A stretch of 64,000 nt of DNA from Asterias rubens (lineage: Eukaryota; Echinodermata; Asteroidea; Forcipulatida; Asteriidae). The notes under the pieces are model-generated. The model was not told where the DNA came from and made no database searches. It worked only from the letters and a program-made list of their open reading frames with translations. This document shows positions 44,030 through 56,007 of the stretch, in pieces. Made by a program: the position numbers and the translations under genes. Every line of letters starts with the position of its first letter. The stretch's first letter is position 1. Where the stretch lies: assembly GCF_902459465.1 (NCBI RefSeq), contig NC_047068.1, positions 9,858,001-9,922,000 on the forward strand, in the 5' to 3' direction.

Positions 44030-44265
44030 ACACCATTGCTTTATTCTACTGCCGTGGAGTAGATAATCGGAGGTTCGGGAGACTTCTCAGTTCTGAAAAG
44101 AACTGTCCTGCTTTTTAACTATTACCAGGGCGGATGGTATAGAAATTAGACTGGACTACTACTTTAGCTTATATGATCGTATTAACTGTGCTGCCGCGGA
44201 GTCAGTTCTGTAATTGGTCTCAACGTTTCGACGGACTAGCTTGCTCTAGTCATCGTCAGGAGACT
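44030..44265 (-). mobile_element. Penelope-like element terminal repeat with hammerhead-like core
   Basis: GGTTTGCGGTAACACCAT at one end and, on the minus strand, CTGACGATGACTAGAGCAAG then CTAGTC and GAAACGTTGAGACC at the other. The CTGANGA, stem and GAAAC arrangement and the CAACGTTTCGA phrase are typical of Penelope-like element terminal repeats. No reverse transcriptase is present. Confidence 0.5.
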
Positions 44266-44757
44266 GAAGAGATAAGAGAAGAGTGGGCTTATTTATAGGG
44301 GTTCAGTGGATCCACTAGTTGGTACTAGTTAGTGCATGGAGGAATGTTAGTGCCACCGCTTGACTCTCAGCGTAAAATATTTATTTATAAAAATATGACA
44401 AAAAACTAGTTGCCAACAACTACAGTGATTCAGATCGCGGAAGAAAATTATGTTCAGATACAATTCAGAGTTGTGTCACTGTATCAGTGTCTGTTGCGGT
44501 TCTTCCAACCAAGTTAGGTCTGGTTAGTTAGGACCCTATTCATTGAATTGATTACAGGATACTCCCGACGGCCTCACGTTATCGCAACTAGCCAAATGCC
44601 AGAATATTCCTACCTCCATGTTAAAACACCCACAGAAAGAAAGGACCAGTAATAACTAATATATAAAATAGTTAGTATCTGGATCTGGATCAATACTGCA
44701 ATCAATCTCCCAATGTTGGGATGTATAGGTTGCAGGTGTGTGGTGCTGGGGACTCGT

Positions 44758-44908
44758 AATAGGAGACTTTCCAACGCTAGGTGGCAGCAGACATACCGGG
44801 TAAATTTCCATTGTTTACGTAGTTCTGAACATGCGCATAATTCTGAGAACAATGGATTTACCCGGTAAGTCTGCTGCCCTCTATCGTCCCAGAAAGTCTC
44901 CCATTGTT
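44758..44908 (-). mobile_element. M3-family MITE
   Basis: AATAGGAGACTTTCC and GAAAGTCTCCCATTG ends around inverted TACCCGGTAA blocks; same family as 18955-19104, opposite orientation. Confidence 0.85.
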
Positions 44909-45146
44909 ATGCGCTCTACTTTTGATATTTTTAACAAGTTTAAGTTGTGTAGGCTTTTTTTTAATGTGTCAGGTGAGGGAGCTTCTCTCACAGCAGCTGG
45001 GAGGAGGTTCAATTCTGCTGTAGTTTTCATTAGGAACGAGTGTTTGTATTGATTATTGATTTTGGATATTGATTTTGTTGAAGAACAAGTTTTTACTCTG
45101 CGAGACAGTCATTTATAGTAGACCTATAATAGTATAGCCGTTAAGG

Positions 45147-45318
45147 CCCGGTCCCACTGCAGCGATAACGAGAACGATAATGATAACGACGCCAAGAGAA
45201 CGCATTCTATTGGTTTAATGTGCGTATTCTGCGTGGAGCAATTCAACCAATAGAACGCGTTCTCTTTGCGTCGTGATCGTTATCGTTCTCGTTAATGCTG
45301 CAGTGGGACCGGGCCTTT
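45147..45318. mobile_element. Hairpin MITE with GGCCCGGTCCCACTGCAG ends
   Basis: AAGGCCCGGTCCCACTGCAG and CTGCAGTGGGACCGGGCCTT are inverted. The arms continue through CGATAACGAGAACGATAA and its partner CGATCGTTATCGTTCTCG-like segment, and through CCAATAGAACGCGTTCTC. Confidence 0.88.
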
Positions 45319-45601
45319 ATAGGCTACTTAAAACAAACTTGTAAGTGGTATTGGTAAAAACAACAAACGAGTTCTCTTCACTTAAGTAGTTTGGCTGGCT
45401 ACTAGAGTGTTAAAAGGAAAGGTTTCCGCATGGCGCCACCACTGGATATTTAATAATATAATATAGTAGTATCTAAATTACCTCTATGAGATCTAAAAAA
45501 TAAGCCTATCCCTTTTTGTAAAAATGAGTGAAATAAGTGGCGCCATATGGAAAGTTATCCATGTTAAAAAGCACTAGGCCCTATAGTATGTCACTTTATA
45601 G

Positions 45602-45858
45602 CGTGCGTTCGATTAGCTTCCCCAGGTCGACCTCGGTCTGCCCCTGTTGTGTTTGAATAGTTTTGATGTCATTCCAGGGGCTCACCCGGGTCAGCCCCAG
45701 GTGCCCTGCTTGTGGAACGGGTTACTTGGGGCTGGCCTGTATGACGCCACCACGAGTCGAGAGGGCGAGTGTTATCGTTTGATTAGCTCTTGTCAGGGGC
45801 TCACCCGAATGAGCACCGCGGGGTTGACACAGGAAAGCTTGAATCGGAACGTACCCAG
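45602..45858. mobile_element. M6-family MITE
   Basis: CGTGCGTTCGATTAGCTTCC at the left, GGAAAGCTTGAATCGGAACG at the right. Internal CATTCCAGGGGCTCACCCGG and CAGGGGCTCACCCGAATGAG match 14091-14298. A direct internal repeat is also visible. Confidence 0.8.
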
Positions 45859-46371
45859 AGCTTGAGAAATTATTACTTCATGAAACTGTGTCAGGCTCAC
45901 CCTGACAGCTGGTGCTGGTGTAGTGGTAACAACATACAATTACCTCAATGTGAACTATCTCTTGTGGGCGGGCACTTAACAAATATGCCCCTGACGAGCT
46001 AGGATAGGGCTTGGTTGTCGGCACCATGACCATAGACTCCCCTGCCCCCTCCCCCCCCCTCCCCAGCACACACGCACACACACACAATAGTGTACCTTTA
46101 GGAGTCTGCGATTATACATTTAAGACTTCTGCTATTTTGTGCCTTTATGTCAGACAATACTGAAAACACAGGATTTTGCTACTTAGTTTTATGTGCACTA
46201 CATCCTAGGTAATTTCTTCTGTCAATTTTTTTGATTTTTTTTTACTGCTTTACTCAATACTATAGTTGAAGCTATGAAGGTGATCTATTATTATTAAACA
46301 CTCAGTCAAATTTGTATTCACAATATGTTTTTGGGTTACAGCGTCATCCATAATAGGTAAAGTTTGCCGCC

Positions 46372-49300
46372 ATGGCTTCGGACTCCATTCCATACATTGG
46401 ATCACAACAGATTGAAGACGTCCTGACGTACAAGGACTTAATCCCAGCTTTGGAGATGGCCCTGGCTGATTTCTCCAGTGGCCCAGACGGGGGAGTGGTG
46501 CAGCCACTTCGCTCATCCGTACCTGTGAAGAATCGTGATGGGTAGGTCTAGGAACTAGACATTACAATTAGAGAAGATTTGGAATTGGAGATCAATCAAC
46601 TGTGAGTTTCCTGGCCTGGAATTTTATGGAGATCATAGCCTCTGTTGCCTTAGTCTTGGCATTGGTTCCCCCTTAAAAAACTTCTCAAAGACTTTTTAAA
46701 AGATTTTCCATTGAAAGTGCCCTTTGCAAAATGAAAATGGCCTCAATGCCCTCTCAAAGATGAAATCCCAGGCCTGAGTCTCAATTTTCAAAACTCAGGC
46801 TTTGCCGCTCAATGTGAGTTTTGGCCAACTGAGATGTCGATGGGAACGTTTTAATTTGATCAAATAAGTATATTCCAGCACACCTGGGCTCGAATTTGGG
46901 GAGGAAATCCACAAGAGCAAAGGACTTTTATCTCAGAATCTTTGCTGGACTGGGATTTCATTTACCAGAATCCAAATGAAGAGAGACTAGAATCAAAATG
47001 AGACAGTGTTTTATAATCTAAACTTTTTCATTTGAACAAACACTGAGAAAAAGATTGATCTCTGCCGTTTTATGGGTGTTACTTGGCAGGATTAATAACT
47101 TAAAAATGAGATTTGTCTCAGCTAGCAAGGCATTTGTGTTTGTCAACACGGCATTCTTGTTTGCGTTTTAAAATGATGAACGCCACACTAAATTTGCTGT
47201 TTGAATTATAATCAAACCTACTGGCACAATGGGAAGTTGGTGTACATTTACTTATAAATGATACACGATACAATACATTTTGTATCATATTGCATAGAAA
47301 TGTTGTATTGTGTATCTAAAAGAACTATTTGCGTAACCAACTCCCAGTCTAGGCCTATATCATAGGCCCTTTTGCATTAATGCCAAAGTTCAAGTACATT
47401 CGAGCACTTGAAATGTATTTGATATTTGATATCTCAAAGGCCAATAAACTACCGTAGTTAACAAAAAGGAATGAAGAAATGAGGTGATGTCTGAAACTTG
47501 TTTTAAAAAAGGTCAACAGATTTAGATTAGCCTAGTAATCATTGCAAAATAATATATCTGTATCTTTTGTATGTCAGAGACAGTTCTGTTTCAGAGTATT
47601 TTCAGTATTAAGTACTTTGGCAATTGAAGACCCCCCCCCCCCAAAAAAAAAAAAGAAGAAGACAGTGTATTCAACTTTAGGGACAAAGTTGGTCCCAACC
47701 ATTCGAGTGCATGATTCTATGTCTTTAAATCAGGCATTGTATTAATTGTATTAAGTTTTGTGTTTAGTAGAATACAAAAAGAACATTTTGAAACTAATTT
47801 AACCCTAACCACATCATACTTCAAGGGGAGTTTTGGAATATCGGAACGTAGGTGTTTCGGGAATATAAAGCAGTCACCCGTCTCACCGGGGCACATTTTC
47901 ATAGAGCTGCTTTTAAAAGCACAAAAAGTACCTCTAAAAACAGTGTGAAATAATTATGCCTACCAGAATAAGGTTACTAGCCAAAATTCAATGTCACTTG
48001 TACAATTTAAGACTGGCATCCTGCTCCTTTATGCTAAGCAGAAATTGTTATTAATTTGTTCAAATTATAATTGGTTCAAAGTTTCAAAGGTTTGTTATTT
48101 TCTGCAATGTTGAGATACACCAAGTGAGAAGACTGGTCTTTGACAGTTATTACCAAACGTGTTCAGTGCCTTTAAGTGGATGAATATGTTCCCTTTTTAG
48201 GATCACCGATTGGTTTAATTTTATAAAGAAAGGTTTGCTGTATCACCATGTAATGACTATCTCTAATGAGTTGGGGTGGTTCTGAAAAGAGCCATTGGTT
48301 TCAACTTGACGTTTCGATCAGTATGCTCTGATCGTCTTCTGGAGAAAAAGTTTAGTTTTTTGTTTAATTTTGATTCTCTACAGAGTGTTTCTGTCCATGC
48401 CTGGCTACAGCAGAAATCAGAACGGTCTGGCCTGCAAGGTAGTCACAATATTCCCCAGGAATGAAAACACACCCCATCCAGTCATCCAGGCGACCATTAT
48501 ATTGTCTGATGCCAACAATGGCTCAATGAAAGCTGTAAGTCATAATAATGATAATTTATTCATAATAACAGGCATTTATAGAGCGCTCTTATACACAGGG
48601 TACCACAGCGCTTTACAAGAAACAGAACAATAAGCAAATAAATAATTACTCTAATTATAATGGAAAAACAGCACACTTAGCACTAGCCACATGGTGTTTA
48701 TTTGTATTAAACAAAGGAACACGTTGCCTTGGATTGGTCGAGTTGGTCTTTGAAACCCTTTTTTATAAAATGCGTATGATTAGAAAGATATTTTAAGAAG
48801 TACAATACATGTATATTGATCCATACAAGTATTGTACGAAACTGTGTGGTTTTCCTTTTACCTCGTCGACTAACACGGTCGGCCATTTATGGGAGTCAAA
48901 TAAAGAAATGGCTGACTGTGTTAGTTCGCAAAGTAAAAGGAAAACCACACAATTTTTAGGCAAACTTGTGTGGACATTGTATTCTACTATTATTATAAAT
49001 CATCTTTTTAACCATTATAACAAACGGTTACAAATGCTTTTCAAAGACCAACTCAACCGATCCAAGGCAACGTGTTCCTTTTTTTTAGCTTGCACCTACC
49101 AAAATAAGCATGATTGAATGTTAAGAATAATAATAAGACTTGTAATGCGCACGTATCCACCCTGCTGGGTGTTCACAAATGAAGCATGATCTGTTTATCA
49201 CCGATTACTAAAAAATCAGTATTGTAACATTAATTTGTACAGTACGTGGTCCGGTACTCCTACCTAGAACTATTTCGGTTTCGTCCGGCTATCGTCTCCC

Positions 49301-52214
49301 GTAACCTCATAGACGAACATACGCGTTTAACGACCCATGGTTCAATGAATTTTTGAATCAGAAATCTCTCTTTTTTTCTTTTTTTTAATCTTGCTGTATG
49401 TGTCCTTTGATATCTCAATGTGCCAGGGGGCGACCAGCGACATATGTTCGTCTATGAGGTTACGGGAGACGATAGCCGGACGAAACCGAAATAGTTCTAG
49501 GAGTAGTGGTCCGGTTGGCATCATTGTATCCTTCATTTTAAAACTAACAAACTTCACAACTACTGATAACTTTCTAGGTTATAGAGGGGAACACAGTAAC
49601 AGCTCTGCGGACGGCTGCAGCATCAGCTGTTGCTACAAAGGTAAAGATTTTCATGAATTTTTGAGGTCAATTATTCTCTGCAATGTTATTCTTCAGATGG
49701 GCTGAAATCCATAGGTCCCATGTGTTGTGTATCGCACGTAAAAGAACCCAGTGCAACTATTGAAAAGAGAAGGGGTTCGCCCTGGTGTTCCTGGTTTGAT
49801 TGGCAGCATATTGCACCATAGTTCCTTGTAAACCATTACATGGTGCTATGTAAAAGGAGTAGGTCTCATACTTCAAATGTATAGTCCCACATACCTTGCA
49901 GAGAAATACTGAATGTTGAAGCGTCTTGAGCGTCACTGAGTGGCGGATATAAGCGCTATCTAAAAAGAATAATAATAATAGTCGGTTTTTATGTAGCGCT
50001 TTACACACCAAAAGGGCATCTCAAAGAGCTTCCAACATTAGTACCCCTGGTCACTGGGCCTTAATTCATTCCTCAAACCATCTCAGCTGCCTTGAGAGTA
50101 TACAGCCTGTGCTGCCAAATATGTAGCACACTAAGCTAATCGATCACAAGAACCATCTCTGCCTAACATTATTATTGTTTCTTGATATTCACCTTTTCTA
50201 TCATTTTTTCAGTATTTGGCTCCAGACGGAACTAAGATCTTAGCCATCCTAGGAGCTGGGGTCCAAGCGAAAGCTCATTTGGATGCCCTGAGGTATGTCC
50301 ACCGGTATTCAGAGGTGAGTTTTCCTTATTATGGGTTGTGGGAGGCATGAACTGATTAAGGATTTTCAATGGAAGCGAGGAGGGCAACCACGGCCTAATA
50401 TCACGGCTCTGCTAACCGCCAAAATCTGCGCTTACGATCATCATCCTACGCTTGCAGGGCAAGCACCGAATTTCTGCACTAGCTGTGTAAAAGAAGAATG
50501 CCGCCCCTAGTAACATGGAGTGCGCACAAGCAAAAATACCCTGCTAATCCGTGAAGCTTGCTTGAAGGACCGTTCATTTACCACACTATCCCTACAGGTC
50601 CGTGTGTGGAATCGAACACATGCCAGGGCGGAAGCCTTTGCTGCCAAGTATGGCTGCAAGGCCTGCAAGACTGCCCAAGAAGCGGTGAAGGATGCGGATG
50701 TCATTGCTACGGTAACGGGAACTTCCACACCCATCCTCCAGAGTGAATGGGTCAAAGATGGCGCCCATATCAATTGTAGGCAGTAGAGAATTGAAAATTG
50801 ATTTGAAATCGGAAAGAACATCTGTAACAACTAAAGAATCATTTTCATTATTTCCGCTAAACTAGGACTAGCAATGTTAAGAATTTTCACTGGTCTGTGG
50901 GATTGTGTGGCTTTTAAAAAACTAGAGCATCGGCCATGGTCCAGTGGTTAGACTGCAGGACTTGCAATCACAAGTTTGTGGGTTTGAATCCTACCAAGCT
51001 CACCGCTGATTTCACAATGACTCCACTAAGTATTGACGCTATTTACCAAATCACCATTTATTGATTTGTGTGACTCTTAATCATGGACGTTAAACCAATG
51101 TCTGTATGCCACAACAATGTCCCAATGCACTTTACATTAGTGCCCTGGTCATTAGGCCAATAACATTCCTTTAATCTTTCTCAGCTCCCTGGCTTTTCCC
51201 AATATCAACCTCTACCCTCTCAGGTATCCATTTATACCCCTGGGTGAAGAGAAGCAATTATAGTAAAGTATCTTGCTCATGGACACAAGTGTCACAAACG
51301 GGATTCGAACCCACACTCTAATGAATTTAACCACCAGAACTTGAATTTGATGCTCTAAACCACTCATCCATGACACACTCTTAAAAAAAGAAGAAGTATA
51401 CTTTACCTTTTAAGGTTTCTTTTGGGGCCTCAACCTGAGTTTCCCTTTGCCTTTCACAGGTGTTGGTGCTCCTATGCCAGATCAGCAAGAGCTTGACCCA
51501 GTACTTGTTCGTAGATCAGTCATCTATGCAGACAGTAGGGAAAGTGCAGTGAATGAGTCCGGAGATGTTATAATAGCTAAGGTAAACAAAAGTTGGGCTC
51601 TGGAATTCGATAGCTTGGATTTTTCCAACTTCACATCCAGCAGAAGTGAATGGTTAAAGCCACTGGACACCTTTGGTAATTATTGTCAAAGACCAGTATT
51701 CTTTGGTGTATCCCAACATATGCATAAACCTGTGACAGTTGGGCTCAATTGGTCATCTTAGTTGTTAGAGAATAATGAAAGAAAAAAACACTTGTGGTGC
51801 TTTCAGATGCATAATAAAAGGCATCAGCTGAAGTCTTTTTTTTATTTGAGTGAGAATTTGCCTCTTTCTCAAAAGCTACGTTACTTCAGAATTTAACAAA
51901 AAACGATGCTTTCGTTTTCCCCTTCTATGCTAGGCTGAAGTATTTGGTGAGATCGGTGAAGTGATCGCGGGGAAACTCAAAGCAAGAAAGAATGAAACCA
52001 CAATCTTCAAATCTTTGGGTAAGAACATTTTTGTGTTGTGTGATTTTGTTTCACTAGGATACTATGGTCGCATACTACATTGGTAAAATTCATTGGTAAA
52101 ATGATATAAAATAATATACATTGTTTCATTTACATAGGGATGGCAATCGAAGACGTGGTCGCCGCGAAACTGGTGTTTGACAAGGTGCACGGCACATCCA
52201 CAAGTTTGCTGTAG
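46372..52214 (+). CDS. CRYM: Mu-crystallin / ketimine reductase-like protein, eight coding exons
   Basis: Exons 46372-46541, 48384-48534, 49578-49640, 50213-50314, 50598-50775, 51460-51581, 51934-52018 and 52138-52214 join in frame to 315 residues, close to the usual 313-314 for the family. Family signatures: FSSGPDGGVVQPLRSSVPV near the N-terminus, NTVTALRTAAASAVATKYLA, the Rossmann dinucleotide motif ILGAGVQA (140-147), VRVWNRT (163-169), ADVIATVTGT, WVKDGAHIN, and GMAIEDVVAAKLVFDK at the end. The family (ornithine cyclodeaminase/mu-crystallin) reduces cyclic ketimines with NAD(P)H in the cytosol and in vertebrates binds thyroid hormone; hormone binding here is unproven. A Cys replaces the usual Ala/Ser after GAHIN, at the exon 5/6 junction. 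Kozak-like GCCGCCATGG supports the start. Confidence 0.93.
46542..47884. other. CRYM intron 1, first part, no recognised element
   Basis: Unique sequence; a C-run followed by an A-rich low-complexity stretch at 47630-47663 is the only repeat. Confidence 0.45.
47885..48045. mobile_element. M5-like MITE fragment
   Basis: GGGGCACATTTTCATAGAGC, AAAAGGTT-like ATAAGGTTACTAGCCAAAA and CTGGCATCCTGCTCCTTTAT resemble the element at 31455-31635. Confidence 0.45.
48075..48175 (+). mobile_element. M1-family right end
   Basis: CAAAGGTTTGTTATTTTCTG, GATACACCAAGTGAGAAGAC and TTACCAAACGTGTTCAGTGC then CTTTAAG. Confidence 0.8.
48225..48350 (-). mobile_element. Penelope-like terminal fragment with hammerhead-like core
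   Basis: On the minus strand AGAAGACGATCAGAGCATAC and CTGATCGAAACGTC form a perfect 7-bp stem (CGATCAG/CTGATCG) between an AGAAGA and an AAAC core segment. This resembles the element at 44030-44265 and lies in CRYM intron 1 just before exon 2. Confidence 0.45.
48535..48650. repeat. Short dispersed repeat next to CRYM exon 2
   Basis: ATTTATAGAGCGCTCTTATA and CACAGCGCTTTACAAGAAAC resemble common LINE/SINE 3' tails with a GCGCT motif. Confidence 0.4.
48714..49083. mobile_element. M4-family hairpin element in CRYM intron 2
   Basis: GGAACACGTTGCCTTGGATT to CCAAGGCAACGTGTTCCTTT. Same family as 38920-39312, with a more eroded centre. Confidence 0.88.
49252..49507. mobile_element. Hairpin MITE with CTAGAACTATTTCGGTTTCG arms
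   Basis: Two arms of about 60 bp (49252-49313 and 49442-49507) are almost perfect complements: CTCC/TACCTAGAACTATTTC.. against GAAATAGTTCTAGGAGTA. The loop is T-rich. It shares GGCTATCGTCTCCCGT with the palindrome at 56008-56093. Confidence 0.88.
49705..49978 (+). mobile_element. LINE/SINE 3' end in CRYM intron 3
   Basis: ATCGCACGTAAAAGAACCCA, GGTTCGCCCTGGTGTTCCTG and GATATAAGCGCTATCTAAAA then an (AAT)n tail form the 3' end of a CR1-type retroposon family common in marine invertebrates. No coding part remains. Confidence 0.6.
49979..50170. repeat. Dispersed repeat, SINE body-like
   Basis: TTTATGTAGCGCTTTACACA, AGTACCCCTGGTCACTGGGC and CATCTCAGCTGCCTTGAGAG resemble 51115-51195, so it is another copy of the same SINE body without its tRNA head. 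Confidence 0.5.
50925..51010 (+). mobile_element. tRNA-derived SINE head in CRYM intron 5
   Basis: A-box-like TGGTCCAGTGGTTAGACTGC and B-box-like GGGTTTGAATCCTACCAAG at normal tRNA spacing. The acceptor stem does not pair, and it continues into a non-tRNA body, so it is a retroposon rather than a tRNA gene. Confidence 0.65.
51100..51378 (-). mobile_element. SINE with tRNA-Leu(CAA)-like head in CRYM intron 5
   Basis: The minus strand of 51289-51376 reads like a leucine tRNA: GTGTCATGGATGAGTGGTTT, an anticodon-arm-like TTCAAGTTCTGG (CAA), a long variable arm, and GTGGGTTCGAATCCCG. The body toward 51100 is non-tRNA. The tRNA part is mutated and without intron, so I call it a SINE. Confidence 0.65.
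51654..51905 (-). mobile_element. M1-family element, partial, in CRYM intron 6
   Basis: TTAAAGCCACTGGACACCTT, GTCAAAGACCAGTATTC and TGCATAATAAAAGGCATCAG. The copy ends after ACGTTACTTCAGA. Confidence 0.8.
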
Positions 52215-53829
52215 TGGTTGTTGAAAGTGGAAGTTTGCTGAAAGTATGGTAAGGAGGACATACAGTGAAGAGGTGCTAATTTCTACAACTTTCATGTTTT
52301 TCTTTAACTGAATCAACTGAAATGCCACAATTGGTGAAGGATCTGGTTAATTTCTTGACAGAAAAGTTCTTAGATTTGAAAGGGCCTACAGGTCTGGAAT
52401 TTCAACCTTGAGAGGGCAAGGCCATTTTCATTTGACAAAGGGCACTTCCATTCGATAAACCTTAAGTCTATGGGAAATTTTTGAATGGCCCCCAAGGCCA
52501 AGACCAGGGCAACGGAGGATGGAGTATGACCTCCAACGAAGGTAATGTCCTCCGCGGCCTCTGTGTAGTATTCCGGGCCTGGGCTTGCCAGTTTGATAAA
52601 AACTTTTAAAAAATTTACACAAATTATTTTGCGGTATTTTTGAATGAGATTATAAAATAATAACTTAACAATTTGATACAATATATAATATTTGCAAATA
52701 GGAAGGTGTTTTAAAAATGTATTTGGTACATAGAATAGTGTATTCAATTGTTTGAAATAAAATACTTCTAGGCAATTTTGTTAACTAATAGCAGTCTAAC
52801 TGAGGGTTACCTGTTGGACTCATTAATGCTACACACACCTGTGAGAAATTCTGTCAATAATTTTTGTTCATTTTGTCCATGTTTTCATCTTTAATGAGGG
52901 TAAACTCCTTATGAAAATGTTTGTGAATCATTTGAACATGAACATGAGCAACCTCTTTCCAAGCCTAAGTAATTGATAAATTAAACACAACTTTGTGTAT
53001 GTTGGAATGGTGATTGTACATGATAGTACAGTTCTTGGTTTACTAACTAGATCTTTAACATGCTGCCACCATCTTGGTCTTGCTCCCTGTATCAAACAAT
53101 AGTAATGTATACTTATAGTCATTATACAAAAAAGAACCAGATGGGCGCACCATGATAAAGGTCTATATAATGGTTCAGCCTTTTACATTATTAGTAACCA
53201 ATCAACAATGAGGGCGCTATCAGATACCAGAACACTTGCTTTTTTTTAAGCATAGAGATGAATCTTTGTATTGTTCAAGACAAACTATATGTTATAGATT
53301 TTAAAATTGATGAGGGGACACAGGTTTTGTTGTCTTTTAATAAATTGATTGGTTTGTTTTCTAAAAAGAGCATCTTATATTTTGACATGGTGTGAAGACA
53401 TAATTAATGTAATAAATCAAATTCATGTATCGCAAGTTTAACAATCATCTTCCTTTTCCTTAGTAAATAATGCCATTGTTAAAAACAAATGTACAACTAT
53501 GAAATAAATTTTAAGAAACGTATCAAATATTTCTTCACTTTCACTGATCATTTATTGTTTGGTTTTAGAATAATTTGTTCACTTGTAATGTCCGATTATT
53601 ACATCTTTAGTTTGGGAGAAATAAATTTGTTTTCATCATGTTTTCAATCAACACACCAAATTAGTTGTATTATGTGCATATTCAGGATCCAGACTATTAC
53701 AGCATTTTAGACATTAGATTGAAAATATAAACGTCCACAGATTTGCACAAAATGGTCATGGTGGCACCTTCTCTTTAAATTTGTCTAAAAGGGTAGTTGT
53801 TTGAAAATCTTTTCCACGAGTAAGGATTT
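52215..53829 (+). other. CRYM 3' UTR and intergenic DNA
   Basis: AT-rich sequence with no further coding exon. Beyond about 52.8 kb nothing is recognised. Confidence 0.5.
52756..52761 (+). terminator. Candidate polyadenylation signal of CRYM
   Basis: AATAAA 540 bp after the stop codon. Other AATAAA-like hexamers occur further on, so the site used is uncertain. Confidence 0.35.
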
Positions 53830-54190
53830 ACTGTGCAACTTTGGTTATTGTCAAAGACTAATGTCCTCACTTGGTGTATCCCAACATTATGCATGTAATA
53901 AAATAAAATTGTGAAAGTTTGTACTCAATTGGTTATCAAAGTTGCAACGGAATAATACAAGTAATTATACCTTTGTGTACTTCCGGATACCTTAAAAGGT
54001 TGAGTTTTATTTAAGTCTTTTGATTTGAGTGAGAAGTGGCCTCTTTTATCAAAAACATTTGTTTCTTCAGAGGGAGCCGTTACTCACAATGTTTTAAAAT
54101 ATCAACAACTCTCCATTGCTCGTTACCAAGTAAGTTTTTATGGTAACAGTTATTTTTTAGTAATTATACCAAAGTGGCCAGTGCCTTTAA
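53830..54190 (-). mobile_element. M1-family element
   Basis: TTTGGTTATTGTCAAAGACT, CAGAGGGAGCCGTTACTCAC and CAAAGTGGCCAGTGCCTTTA. The left terminus is eroded. Confidence 0.8.
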
Positions 54191-55539
54191 TGTGTATATT
54201 GAGTCACAATAATATGTGAATGCTGGTCCACACTAAATTTGATTATTTGACTGTTTTTATTTGTGATGATTACTTCAACTCTTGAAGGACATGTTAGAAA
54301 GTGTTTGTGTTTGAGACCCTGGTCACTGGTTGGGAATCTTGGTGTAGTGTCTTGTTTTACCTCCATGAATGGTTATTTCTACTACATCATAATTATTTTG
54401 CCCCATATAAGACAAAGTGTTTGTATGTAAATAATAATTATCTTAAAAAAAAGACAGGCTGAGCAAAAAAAACAAAAACAAAACCTAAATAACTATGATA
54501 TTGTTTAATTATTTAAAACAAAACCAAGGGCTTATCAGTCCGCCAGCTTTGATCTACTTTCCGCGCCTTCAAAAGTTTTAGCGGGTCTACAAAAGGGTAT
54601 AGCGCCCTCTATTGCTAGTTTATGTTGTGCCGTCAAAACTTTGGTGAGCGCACGTGGACTCTTGACGACTGCTCTGCTGTCAAAAAAGATCAATACAAAA
54701 AAGGTTAATATTCATTGAAACATGGAGGGAAGGAACTCTGTGATTGAAGAAACGAGTGAGCATGAATGATGATTAGGTAAGTTAAAACATGGAAATGCCA
54801 AAACATGATTGAAACATATGCCTAGACAGCTCATGTCTGTTGTTACCAAAGCAAAATGTTACAAATGCACAGAAAAACAGAGCCCAGAGGGGCTCAAAAA
54901 TATGTGGGAAAATCCGCAACCACACAACAAGGAACGGCTTGTTAATTTTTTTTTTTTTAACTAATAATTTTACTATTAGTTATCCGTTTGTATTAATTTT
55001 ACCATTAGTTATCCGTTTTGACCAAACACCTATTAAAATGTCAAAATGAGTTTTTTTTTATTAGGCCTATAGATTTTTGTATAAATAGGAATAGTACTTA
55101 GTAAATAGTATAGTAGGCTGGTCCGCTCGGCGGTTTTAAATTAAACCCATCAATGGATGGGTTCATTTTTCCTGGGTGATTTGGAATTGGATGCTAAATT
55201 TTTAAATGACACTTTTAAAACATTTATTTTTAAAGAGATACTTGAACTTCCTCAGTCAAATTTAATTATTCCCTCGATGTTCACTGAGTGCAGCCATTTT
55301 CGATGAATCTCCATCATGACGAACACATTTAATTTTATTTGGTTTAAAAAAAGTGTTGATGCTTTAGACTTTTAGTGTTGTCGAGTGTTGAGCCATCTAT
55401 TGGGGTGCGCCTTGAATTTTCATCGGAAGCTGTACAATACCAAAGTAAAATAAATGCAAAAATTATACTTGTTAAATGATTTCTTTCAACACAACACCCC
55501 TCCAGCTATGAAATGGTAAAGCCCTCTGCCGCCCTCGGG
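54191..55539. other. No gene established; one possible transcription start region
   Basis: At 54540-54780 a GC-richer block is followed by ATGATGATTAG and a consensus donor GTAAGT (54777), which could be a non-coding first exon of a gene lying to the right of the window. No downstream coding exon supports it. Confidence 0.25.
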
Positions 55540-55795
55540 TAAACAACTCCTTATAAGGGAGTGCTGTGCGCGTATCGCGTGATGTGGCACAACTGTTTCA
55601 GCCGTTGTTCTCGACCAATAGGAATGAAAAACTGTCTTATAAGAACAGGTGCAAGGTCGCGTGTCTCACCCATGAATTAACACTTTTTACCGGTCATTAA
55701 CAAAGGTTTATACACACCCATGTGACGCGCTCTCCACCAATAGGAATAGGGAAACTGTCTGAGGTATCTATGAATAGCTTTTTTGAAAAAAAAAT
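55540..55795. repeat. Repeat matching 16000-16320 in inverted orientation
   Basis: CTCCTTATAAGGGAGTG, CGCGTATCGCGTGATGTGGC, CCAATAGGAATGAAAAACTG and CACCAATAGGAATAGGGAAA are complements of motifs at 16000-16320. Confidence 0.65.
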
Positions 55796-56007
55796 ACCCA
55801 TGTATGTAGTTTATTTTGTGTCATCCCCCCTCCTCCCCGCCCTTTTTTTTCTTTTTCTTTTTCTTTTTTCTTGTTTTTAAATTTTTTTTATTTTGCCCAC
55901 GCCAGATTGGGGTGCGCCTTGAATTTTCATCGCACGCTGTACAATACAAAAGGCAACTACTGAATGCAGCTCTTTCACATGTTGCTTGTATTGTAGTGTA
56001 TACTGAG

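Noticed and set aside
51289-51376. tRNA-Leu(CAA) gene
   Set aside because: The box B and anticodon arm fit, but stem mismatches, the attached SINE body and similar partial copies nearby indicate a retroposon.
52200-52214. Peroxisomal targeting signal at the CRYM C-terminus (SLL)
   Set aside because: The end is not a canonical PTS1 (needs a basic residue at the middle position in most cases).
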